Position numbers and translations under genes: made by a program. From Candidatus Latescibacterota bacterium (lineage in GTDB: Bacteria > Latescibacterota > UBA2968 > UBA8231): a DNA stretch of 44,181 nt. Below are positions 37,983-44,181 of this stretch, piece after piece (the stretch's first letter is position 1; the number at the start of each line of letters is the position of its first letter). The notes under the pieces are model-generated. The model worked only from the letters and a program-made list of their open reading frames with translations. It was not told the DNA's origin and did no database searches. The stretch is taken from positions 1 through 44,181 of the forward strand of contig SICG01000014.1 in NCBI GenBank assembly GCA_009691525.1, written 5' to 3'.

Positions 37983-38729
37983 ATGGGACTCACCAAAGAG
38001 CAGATCGAATACTATTGGGAGCACGGCTTCGTCCCGGTGCCCGGCCTCATCCCCGCCGAACAGGTGGCCCGGTTGCGCGCCCGCTACGACCAACTCATCG
38101 CCGAAGGCCCCAGAGCGGGCGGGCCCACCCCTTCCCAGGAACCCGAAGTGGCCAAAGGCCGCGCCGGGGTCGCCCCCTCGGCCACCACCGTGCGCAAGTT
38201 CGAGCGCCTGGTGCCCTACGAATCCCTCTTCCTGGAGTTGGCCTCCACGCCGGCCCTGGTGGAGGCCGTGGCTGCCCTCATCGGCCGGCCCGTGCAGGTC
38301 TGGCACGACCAGAGCCAGCTCAAACCCGCGCGCGTGGGTTCGGCCAAACCCCCGCACCAGGACAACTCCTATCACCGCATCGAGCCGGCTGACCTGACCG
38401 TCACTGCCTGGGTGGCCATCGACGAGGCCACCCTCGAAAACGGTTGTATGCGTTTCATTCCCGGTTCACACAAAAAAGGCCTGGTCGAACACCTACCCCT
38501 GCCCGGCCAGGAGCACAACCTCTCGCCGGCAGACGTGGACCTGTCCACCGAAATCGCCGTGCCCTGCAAGCCCGGAGACGTGGCTCTCTTCCACACCCTG
38601 GTGCTGCACCACTCCCTGCCCAATCGCACTGACCAGTGGCGGCGCTCCTTCATCTGCCACTACATCCATCCGGATGCCGCGTCCCCCACTGACCACACCC
38701 GCCTGCCCAGAATCCAGGTGTCCAACTAA
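37983..38729 (+). CDS. Phytanoyl-CoA dioxygenase (PhyH) family protein
   Basis: A 248-residue Fe(II)/2-oxoglutarate-dependent oxygenase-like protein. It opens with KEQIEYYWEHGFVPVPGLIP, as is typical of PhyH. The facial triad is visible as HQD in PPHQDNSYH near residue 122 and the distal histidine in LVLHHSLPNRT near 207, with the 2-oxoglutarate arginine in the RRSFICHYI region. WVAIDEATLENGCMRFIPGSHKKG is the family's most conserved block. Its substrate is unknown; bacterial members hydroxylate a wide variety of small molecules. It sits between the mutarotase-like and SDR genes on the same strand, so it is probably part of a shared catabolic unit. Confidence 0.92.
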   Translation: MGLTKEQIEYYWEHGFVPVPGLIPAEQVARLRARYDQLIAEGPRAGGPTPSQEPEVAKGRAGVAPSATTVRKFERLVPYESLFLELASTPALVEAVAALIGRPVQVWHDQSQLKPARVGSAKPPHQDNSYHRIEPADLTVTAWVAIDEATLENGCMRFIPGSHKKGLVEHLPLPGQEHNLSPADVDLSTEIAVPCKPGDVALFHTLVLHHSLPNRTDQWRRSFICHYIHPDAASPTDHTRLPRIQVSN

Positions 38730-38743
38730 CAGGAGAGATCCAT

Positions 38744-39502
38744 ATGCGCTTGAGGAACAAAGTGGCGATCGTCACCGGGGGTGGTTCGGGCATTGGCCGG
38801 GCTACCTGCCAGCTCTTCGCCGAGCAGGGCGCCCGCGTGGTGGTGGCCGACATCAACCAGAAGGGGGGCAAGGAGACCGTGGCCCTGCTGCCCAAGGGCA
38901 AGGCGGTCTTCGTCAAGGCCGATGTGTCGCAGGAGGACCAGGTCGTGCGCCTGATCAAAGGGGCGGTGAAGGCCTTCGGCAAACTCGACATCCTGGTGAA
39001 CAACGCCGCGGCCTTTGTTTTTGGCCGGGTCGAGGATGTCACCGTGGAGGACTGGAACAAGGTGCTAGGCACCAACGTGCTGGGCCCGGCCCTGTGCGTC
39101 AAACACGCGGTGCCCGAATTCAAGAAGGCCGGCGGCGGGGCCATCGTCACCATCGGTTCGATCAGCAGTTTCATCGCCCAGGCAGACTATCTTCCCTACA
39201 ACACCTCCAAGTCAGCCCTCATCAACATGACCCGCTGCCTGGCCATGGACCTGGCCCCTTTCAATATCCGCGCCAACGTGGTCTGCCCCGGTGTCATCCG
39301 CACCCCCACCCTGGTGCGCCTCATCGAAGAGCGCAAAATGACCCCCGAGGACATCCAGCGCGAGTGGGTCAACGACCACCTGCTCAAGCGCCTGGGCGAA
39401 CCGCGCGAAATCGCCAACGCCGTGCTCTTCCTCGCCTCCGACGAAGCCTCCTTCGTCACCGGCACCCACCTCATGGTGGATGGGGGCTACACAGCGCACT
39501 AG
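38744..39502 (+). CDS. Short-chain dehydrogenase/reductase (SDR)
   Basis: A classical 252-residue NAD(P)-dependent oxidoreductase. It has the cofactor motif TGGGSGIG at residues 11-18, an aspartate at the end of the second strand (VVVADIN) that favours NAD(H), NNAA near 89, the catalytic Ser in IGSISS near 139, and YNTSK (Tyr and Lys) near 153-157. The C-terminal phrase GEPREIANAVLFLASDEASFVTGTHLMVDGGY is typical. A strong AGGAGAG precedes the ATG. It follows PhyH by 14 bases, suggesting that a hydroxylated product may be oxidised next, which is inference. The substrate is unknown. Confidence 0.95.
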   Translation: MRLRNKVAIVTGGGSGIGRATCQLFAEQGARVVVADINQKGGKETVALLPKGKAVFVKADVSQEDQVVRLIKGAVKAFGKLDILVNNAAAFVFGRVEDVTVEDWNKVLGTNVLGPALCVKHAVPEFKKAGGGAIVTIGSISSFIAQADYLPYNTSKSALINMTRCLAMDLAPFNIRANVVCPGVIRTPTLVRLIEERKMTPEDIQREWVNDHLLKRLGEPREIANAVLFLASDEASFVTGTHLMVDGGYTAH

Positions 39503-39713
39503 ATGATCGCGGGGGTTCTACCGCGTCGGGGAATGACCCACTCCGGCCTTTCCCCAGGCGCGTCCTTCACCCTCGCTCTGGCTCCGCTACCCGGCCCCCA
39601 GCCACGCGGACTTCCCTACCCAACCACTCCCCGGGAAAGTCCTGCGGGGTCATCTCCCCGCCGCTTGGGGTGACCGGTAAAATCTTTGTGGCGGGCCACT
39701 AGCAAGCGGCGGA
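39503..39713. other. Convergent intergenic region with a weak hairpin
   Basis: About 210 bases without a supported gene between the convergent SDR and PhyH genes. An imperfect inverted repeat (GGTCA and CCCC paired with GGGG and TGACC, 39649-39675) could end transcription from both sides, but there is no good T-run. Nothing else is seen. Confidence 0.5.
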
Positions 39714-40478
39714 TCAGTTGGTGTTCCCCAACGCCTTGTGCTGACTCTGCACCGAGCGCTGGTAGCGATCGAAAGCCTCCTCGTCGCGCCGGCAACTATT
39801 CCCCTTGTAGACCATGGCAAAGGCGCGGCGGTGCCGACTGGCCGAGCGATTGGGGTCGGCGCGGTGGATGGTGTTGCCGTGGTGGGCCACCGCATCGCCC
39901 GGCTCCAAATACATACAGACCTCTAGCGCCCGGTCCGCCTCCCCGTAGTCGGTGATGGCCTGCGAAAACCCCAGAACCTTCGAGGGGCCGTGCGGCCGGA
40001 TGCCACCCTGGTGCGAACCCCGAACATAGCGAAGACAGCCGTTCTCCTCGTCAACCTTCTCCAGCGCCACCCAGATGGTGACCACCTGGGGCGGGGCCAG
40101 ACAGAAATAGTAGTTGTCCTGATGCGGAGGCGTGGGGTGTTCGGTGTTCGGCGGCTTGTTGAACCACTCCGGCGCGTCGCAGCTCACCGGCTCGCCGACC
40201 AGGGTCTGGCCCAGGGCCACCCACTTGGCCCGGCGCGGGTAGTCGCGAAAGAACGGATCGACGCCCATGTGCTGCATCTGCTTGAGGGTCTCCAGCCGCG
40301 CCCGGTCCTGGTAAAACGCCGCGGTGGGCGGCAGGGTGGGCACCACCTCGCGGATGTAGCGGTCGAGGTTCTGGCTCAGCTCGGCCAATTCCCCTGCCTC
40401 CAGAAAGTTCCGCACCACCACAAAGCCGTCCCGGTCGTACGCCGGCTTCAGGTCCTGGTATTTGGTCTGGACACTCAT
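39714..40478 (-). CDS. Phytanoyl-CoA dioxygenase (PhyH) family protein
   Basis: A 254-residue Fe(II)/2-oxoglutarate oxygenase-like protein, distinct from the plus-strand paralogue at 37983. It opens KPAYDRDGFVVVRNFLEAGELAELSQNLDRYI. The iron motif HQD is in PPHQDNYYFCLAPPQ near residue 141. The conserved EENGCLRYVRGSHQGG follows, then the distal histidine in AHHGNTIHRADPNRS near 212. Many PhyH members with the AHHGNTIHRA pattern are found in marine and uncultured bacteria. I use the ATG at 40478, with AAAGGAGG 12 bases upstream, rather than 40637, which overlaps the epimerase gene. It lies 19 bases downstream of that gene. Confidence 0.92.
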   Translation of the reverse strand: MSVQTKYQDLKPAYDRDGFVVVRNFLEAGELAELSQNLDRYIREVVPTLPPTAAFYQDRARLETLKQMQHMGVDPFFRDYPRRAKWVALGQTLVGEPVSCDAPEWFNKPPNTEHPTPPHQDNYYFCLAPPQVVTIWVALEKVDEENGCLRYVRGSHQGGIRPHGPSKVLGFSQAITDYGEADRALEVCMYLEPGDAVAHHGNTIHRADPNRSASRHRRAFAMVYKGNSCRRDEEAFDRYQRSVQSQHKALGNTN

Positions 40479-40497
40479 GATGGCCCAGTGCCTCCTT

Positions 40498-41220
40498 TTA
40501 CAGATCCGCGTCGAAGGTCCGGGCCGGCTTCCAGCCCAGCCGCTTTTCGGTGCGCGCCACATCGGTGGCCTTATACCCGCCAGGCGTGGCAGTGACGTAA
40601 AAACACTCATAGGTGATGCCCGGCGTCTCCAGGGCACACACCAGGGAGCTGGCCACGTCGCGGCGGTCGATGGTGCCCCAGCTGAAGTCCTTCACCGGAC
40701 TGCCGTCCGTGGTTACCATGGTGTCCGCATCGATGATGCTCCAGGGGCGGATCGCCGCAGTGGACATGCCGTGTTGCTCGTGGAAATTGCGCGTCAATTC
40801 CTCCTGCAGCAATTTGGAGAGGGAATAGGAATTGCCGGCCTTGAGCGGGTAGAGGTCATTGGCGAGAAAGGTCCCGGTCGGATACCCCGTGTGTACCGCT
40901 CCGCTCGAGGTATGGACGAAGCGCTTGATGCCGTGAACCCGCGCCGCCTCCAGCAGGTTGAAGAGTCCTCTTACATTGATGGTGAAGCCGGGTCCATCCG
41001 GCCCATAGGTCGGATTGGGGGCCATGATGGTGTTGACCACGGCGTCGTGCCCGGCGACGGCGGCCTCGACGAGCTTGTAGTCCAAGATATCTCCCTGGAT
41101 GGTGCGTTCGCCGCCAGTTACCGCTTTGATGTCGAAGGCGGTGACCTGATGGTTCCGGCTCAACAGTTCCAGGGCTGCCCGGCCGACAAAGCCGGCGGCC
41201 CCGGTCAATAACACGCGCAT
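40498..41220 (-). CDS. NAD-dependent epimerase/dehydratase (extended SDR)
   Basis: A 240-residue protein with the extended-SDR nucleotide motif TGAAGFVG at residues 6-13, followed by DIKAVTGG and GDILDYKLVE. The catalytic region has SSGAVHTG near 105 and the YSLSK motif (Tyr and Lys) near 132-136. At 240 residues it is shorter than typical sugar-nucleotide epimerases, and the C-terminal substrate lobe is reduced. The substrate, probably a sugar or sugar derivative, cannot be read. A GGAG lies 8 bases before the ATG. It is transcribed from the same strand as the sialidase-like gene upstream and the PhyH gene downstream. Confidence 0.9.
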   Translation of the reverse strand: MRVLLTGAAGFVGRAALELLSRNHQVTAFDIKAVTGGERTIQGDILDYKLVEAAVAGHDAVVNTIMAPNPTYGPDGPGFTINVRGLFNLLEAARVHGIKRFVHTSSGAVHTGYPTGTFLANDLYPLKAGNSYSLSKLLQEELTRNFHEQHGMSTAAIRPWSIIDADTMVTTDGSPVKDFSWGTIDRRDVASSLVCALETPGITYECFYVTATPGGYKATDVARTEKRLGWKPARTFDADL

Positions 41221-41270
41221 CTTTTCTGCTCCCGTTTATAGAGTGAGCCCCTAACCCGGATCCAGGACCT

Positions 41271-42791
41271 TCAGGCCGTGGCGGGCATCAATCCTTCCGG
41301 CGTGACCTGGACGAACTGCAGACGCAACTTGTCGCGCCAGGAATCCTCGTAGGCAAACAGAATCTTGTCCGGCGACACCTCGCACAAAGCCCCCATCGCC
41401 CAGATCGAGGTGTCGATGTAGGTGTGGTCCCAGCTCATGCCCTCGTCGCGGGTGGTGTGCAGGGTGAGGCCGGGAAAGCGGGTCGGGAAGAGCACCGCGC
41501 CCGCTTGCACCCGGACCGGCGCCGAGGGAGCCCAGCCGGCAAAGGGGCCGCGCACACAGGGCCCCCAGGTCCGGCCCTGATCGTGCGACCAGGTCTCCCA
41601 CATCCACGGCGAATAGATGGGCCGGATCAGACACATGATGCGGCCGTCCGTGGTCTCGAAGCCGACCGGCTCGGTCAGGTCGAGGTTGCCCATCTCCTCG
41701 GCCTCGCCGTCGAGGTTGGCCGCCGGCGACCAGGTTCTTCCCCCGTCGGTGGAGCGGGTGGCAAAGGCCTGACAGTGGACCGCGCCCCACTTGGTGATGG
41801 GTTCGCTCGAAGTAGTGTGACCGCCCAGACCAAAACGGATGAGGGTCCCGTCGCGCAACTCCAGCGGCCAGCCCGTGCCAAACCCTTTGAGCCCGGCCGG
41901 GGCCTCGAACTCGATGGGCGCCGGTGCCGTCCAGGTCTTGCCCTCGTCGGTCGACTCGCTCCAGGCCGACTCTGCCTTGGAGCCCAGGGCCACACTGAGC
42001 AGGCGGCCATTTCGCAACACCTGCGGGCTGCCCACCATATTGGCCGGGGCCGGCGCCACGGTCCAGGTCCGGCCCCCATCCGTGGAGCGGCCCAGATGGC
42101 GACCCGTGGAGGAGCAAAAGGCACACAAGATCGTGCCAGCGGCCGTCTTCACCAGGCTGACGCCCCGCTGGGTCTCCCCTTGGTCCGGGAAGGGGACTAC
42201 CCAATTTTTGATCTGCCCGACCGCTTCGTTCCAAGGCGGGGCTGTTACCTCGGTCCCCTCCACCTGCACTTGCCCGTGGCGGGCCTGGGCAAAGCCGGCC
42301 AAACCGATGCGCCCCTGGCGGTACCGGTGGTCGCGCACATCGAGGGCCGGATGGCCGTTCACCCACACCTGAAAGTGATCCCCCTCCACCTTGAGCCGGG
42401 CCTGGTTGAGGATGCCCAGCGGATTGCTGGGCACCCGCTGTACGTGGTTGAGCGCCAGCAGGCGCAGATAGCCCGAACCATCAGCCACCGAGAGGGCCGC
42501 CCAGAAATGCTGGGCGCGATACCCTTGCCCGCACTGGGGAAAGTGGATGAGATAAAAATGAGTGGGGTCCTGAGCCCGGACGATGAAGCCCAGGTCTGCG
42601 TGGTTGGCGGGCATCTGCACCGCGAACTGGGCCTCGATATCCTTATAGGCCTTGGGTTTGTAGAAGGCCAGCGCGTACCCCTGCAGCCCCTGCCCGTCCT
42701 CGCCCCGGCCAACGCGAATCCCGTCCTCTTGCTCCTCCCACTTGCCGGCTGCCAGATGCCAGCCCTGATCCTCGCCGAGGTGCAGCTGCAC
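41271..42791 (-). CDS. Sialidase/BNR-repeat protein with N-terminal laminin-G/DUF1080-like domain
   Basis: A 506-residue protein without a signal peptide. Residues 1-190 look like a concanavalin-like sandwich (FYKPKAYKDIEAQFAVQMPANHADLGFIVRAQD, LKVEGDHFQVWVNGHPALDVRDHRYRQGRIGLAG) as in 3-keto-disaccharide-hydrolase or LamG domains. Residues 200-500 form a six-bladed propeller with Asp-boxes STDGGRTW (twice) and STDEGKTW and a variant DEGMSW. I did not identify a confident sialidase arginine triad, so the enzymatic activity is uncertain; it may only bind or hydrolyse a glycan. It starts at GTG with GGAGG 5 bases upstream. Confidence 0.85.
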   Translation of the reverse strand: MQLHLGEDQGWHLAAGKWEEQEDGIRVGRGEDGQGLQGYALAFYKPKAYKDIEAQFAVQMPANHADLGFIVRAQDPTHFYLIHFPQCGQGYRAQHFWAALSVADGSGYLRLLALNHVQRVPSNPLGILNQARLKVEGDHFQVWVNGHPALDVRDHRYRQGRIGLAGFAQARHGQVQVEGTEVTAPPWNEAVGQIKNWVVPFPDQGETQRGVSLVKTAAGTILCAFCSSTGRHLGRSTDGGRTWTVAPAPANMVGSPQVLRNGRLLSVALGSKAESAWSESTDEGKTWTAPAPIEFEAPAGLKGFGTGWPLELRDGTLIRFGLGGHTTSSEPITKWGAVHCQAFATRSTDGGRTWSPAANLDGEAEEMGNLDLTEPVGFETTDGRIMCLIRPIYSPWMWETWSHDQGRTWGPCVRGPFAGWAPSAPVRVQAGAVLFPTRFPGLTLHTTRDEGMSWDHTYIDTSIWAMGALCEVSPDKILFAYEDSWRDKLRLQFVQVTPEGLMPATA

Positions 42792-42843
42792 AGTTGCCTC
42801 CCATCGCTTATGGTGTTTTGCCGCTGGTTGCGGTCCCGCCGCC

Positions 42844-42873
42844 TTGACAGCGCGTCGGGCCTGGGGACATTTT
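42844..42873 (+). promoter_or_regulatory. Possible promoter for the enolase-superfamily gene
   Basis: A perfect TTGACA (42844-42849) with an 18-base spacer and only CATTTT (42868-42873) as the -10. The spacing is acceptable but the -10 is poor. It lies in the 179-base divergent region between the sialidase-like gene and the next gene; nothing else is seen there. Confidence 0.3.
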
Positions 42874-42970
42874 CCTCGGCCAGCAGGTGTTCTGACCCCG
42901 TTTGCCTATCAAAATATCGCGAGGCTCCCATGTGCGCCATGTACCTGCACCTGACCAGGGCCGGCCTGGC

Positions 42971-44068
42971 ATGAAAATAGTCGCTGTAGACCTGCACCAA
43001 GTCATCGTGCCGATGAAGCCCGACACCGTACATTCGGCCGGAGTCGAGGACCCGCTCTGCGCCCCAGATCCGATAACCGGCCGCCGGCTCAACTTCTGGG
43101 AATTCCCCAAGTGGATCATCGAACTCAGGGCTGACAACGGCCTGGTCGGCCTGGGCGAGCCGCGCCGGGGCGATCTGTACGGACCGCTGTGCCAGTACGC
43201 CGATCTGATCGTCGGCCGCACCCTGGCCGAGCTGCCCATCGGCAATCTGCCCCTGCCGCACGGCGACGACTATGAAACCTATATCATTTACGAAGCCTAC
43301 GAGATGGCCTGGCTGGATCTGCTGGGCCAACATCTGGGGGTGCCGGTACACCATCTGCTGGGCGGCAAACGCATCGACCGGGTGCCCATCGACTACTGGA
43401 TGGGCCGGGCCAGCGTAGAGGACACCTTCCGCCGGGCACAACTGGCCAGGGAGTTGGGGTTTTGCGGGGTGAAGATGAAATGCGCGTTGGGTGATCCCAT
43501 TGCCGCGCGGGTCGCGGCGGTGCGCCAGGCAGCGCCCGGCTTCTCCATCGTGCTCGACCCCAACGAGCGTTTTGAGGATCTGGAAGGGGCTCGGCGCGTC
43601 GCCCGTCAACTTGAGGCATTCGAGGATATCGTCTTCGAAAGCCCGGTGCCCCAGCAGCGCCTCGACTGGTACGTGCAGTTGCGCCGGGAAATCCCCCAGA
43701 AGATCGCCCTGCACCTGACCTCCCTGGCCCAGCTTTTGCCCGCCTTGCGCCTGGAGGCGGCCGACTATTACAACCTGCTGGGGCCGCTGGTGCAATTCAG
43801 CGAGTGGGCCCGCCTGGCGCAGGCGGCCGGTTTCCCCACCTGGCGCGGCACCGGCATGGATCTGGGCATTCGCGACATGAGCAGTGTACACGCCGCCGCC
43901 GCTGCCGGCTGCACCCTGCCCAGCGATATCATCGGCCACCTGCTGCGCGAGGACGACCTGATCGCCGAACCCATGCCCTTCAGCGAGGGCGCCCTGCTCG
44001 TCCCCGACACCCCCGGGCTGGGAGTCACCCTGGACCGCGAGGCGCTGGAGCAATATCGGATCAGCTAA
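42971..44068 (+). CDS. Mandelate racemase/muconate lactonizing enzyme family protein (enolase superfamily)
   Basis: A 365-residue enzyme that would abstract a proton alpha to a carboxylate with Mg2+ help, usually for sugar-acid dehydration, racemisation or lactonisation. The N-terminal capping domain spans 1-120. The barrel has KMK in GVKMKCALGDP near residue 167, a first metal aspartate in VLDPNERFEDLE near 196, and a glutamate in IVFESPVP near 221. The later ligand positions are atypical (LHLTSLAQLL), so the exact reaction is unclear. The ATG at 42971 (MKIVAVDLHQ) is preferred to a TTG at 42902. Its neighbours (PhyH, SDR, epimerase, sialidase-like) suggest sugar-acid breakdown. Confidence 0.88.
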   Translation: MKIVAVDLHQVIVPMKPDTVHSAGVEDPLCAPDPITGRRLNFWEFPKWIIELRADNGLVGLGEPRRGDLYGPLCQYADLIVGRTLAELPIGNLPLPHGDDYETYIIYEAYEMAWLDLLGQHLGVPVHHLLGGKRIDRVPIDYWMGRASVEDTFRRAQLARELGFCGVKMKCALGDPIAARVAAVRQAAPGFSIVLDPNERFEDLEGARRVARQLEAFEDIVFESPVPQQRLDWYVQLRREIPQKIALHLTSLAQLLPALRLEAADYYNLLGPLVQFSEWARLAQAAGFPTWRGTGMDLGIRDMSSVHAAAAAGCTLPSDIIGHLLREDDLIAEPMPFSEGALLVPDTPGLGVTLDREALEQYRIS

Positions 44069-44080
44069 TATGCCGCGCAG

Positions 44081-44181
44081 CTACCAGGTGGAGACGAACT
44101 CCTCCATGCCGAAGCCGGCGGGCATGGCATTGGGCTCGTACTCCGAGGGTGGTCCCTGGAAGCCGGGTGCCGCTTGCGCAG
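44081..44181 (-). CDS. 3' end of a truncated gene, possibly PhyH-like
   Basis: The last 101 bases contain one open frame on the minus strand ending in TAG at 44081-44083. It encodes 32 residues ending ANAMPAGFGMEEFVSTW-like text (PPSEYEPNAMPAGFGMEEFV, then STW). The gene enters from outside the window and converges on the enolase-superfamily gene with 12 bases between. The family cannot be assigned from so little; PhyH is a guess from context and general tail style. Confidence 0.45.
   Translation of the reverse strand, partial: AQAAPGFQGPPSEYEPNAMPAGFGMEEFVSTW

Noticed and set aside
42359-44053. 564-residue minus-strand open frame opposite the enolase-superfamily gene
   Set aside because: It overlaps two supported genes in other frames and has no recognisable features.

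Overview
This is a high-GC, gene-dense bacterial chromosome segment without rRNA, tRNA, CRISPR, phage or transposase genes. The SecA protein is about 1100 residues long and carries the coiled insertions common in the Fibrobacteres-Chlorobi-Bacteroidetes (FCB) group. The accessory genes are two complete phytanoyl-CoA-dioxygenase-like genes plus the probable end of a third, CRTAC1/ASPIC-UnbV proteins, a pair of DUF6785/6784-type transporters, a sialidase-like protein, a heparinase-like lyase and a PIG-L deacetylase. Together they suggest an uncultivated, polymer-degrading lineage such as Latescibacterota or a neighbour. That placement is inference from gene content only.

Layout. (1) 20-8067, minus strand: a housekeeping run of ribD, ribE, ribBA, ribH, nusB, a metallophosphoesterase and secA, nearly all overlapping or a few bases apart. 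It makes riboflavin and then supplies transcription and secretion factors. (2) 8091-8171: a short REP-like repeat patch. (3) 8155-11926, minus strand: an exported SpoIVB-type (S55) protein followed by an exported beta-propeller protein. (4) 12092-14576, plus strand: a frameshifted ExeA-like/HD-GYP gene, ftsY, and a fusion of an AhpD-like and a Rieske domain. (5) 14618-17994, plus strand: a terminator, then a new promoter driving a DUF202 protein, a heparinase-like lyase, a PIG-L deacetylase and a small DUF6614-like protein, plausibly for handling amino-sugar polymers. (6) 17998-26523, minus strand: a giant fusion of an M28-like domain with an FtsX-type permease, translationally coupled to two polytopic OPT-like transporters. 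(7) 26615-30812: threonine aldolase (minus) diverging from a gamma-glutamyltranspeptidase-like enzyme and a MATE exporter (plus). (8) 30814-36768, minus strand: a tightly coupled operon CRTAC1 lipoprotein, TPR lipoprotein, SUMF1-fold protein, CRTAC1 protein, all with export signals. (9) 36847-44181: a carbohydrate or small-molecule catabolism neighbourhood with a mutarotase-like protein, PhyH, SDR, PhyH, epimerase, sialidase-like protein, an enolase-superfamily enzyme, and the end of a further minus-strand gene.

The most interesting points are the coupled four-gene CRTAC1/TPR/SUMF1 export operon; the M28-FtsX fusion whose peptidase part has lost the zinc ligands, coupled to two OPT-like transporters; a RibBA whose DHBP-synthase half has lost catalytic residues while the GTP cyclohydrolase II half is intact; a broken ExeA/HD-GYP gene before ftsY; a DUF6614-like gene without a usable start codon; and two promoters that appear to produce nearly leaderless mRNAs.
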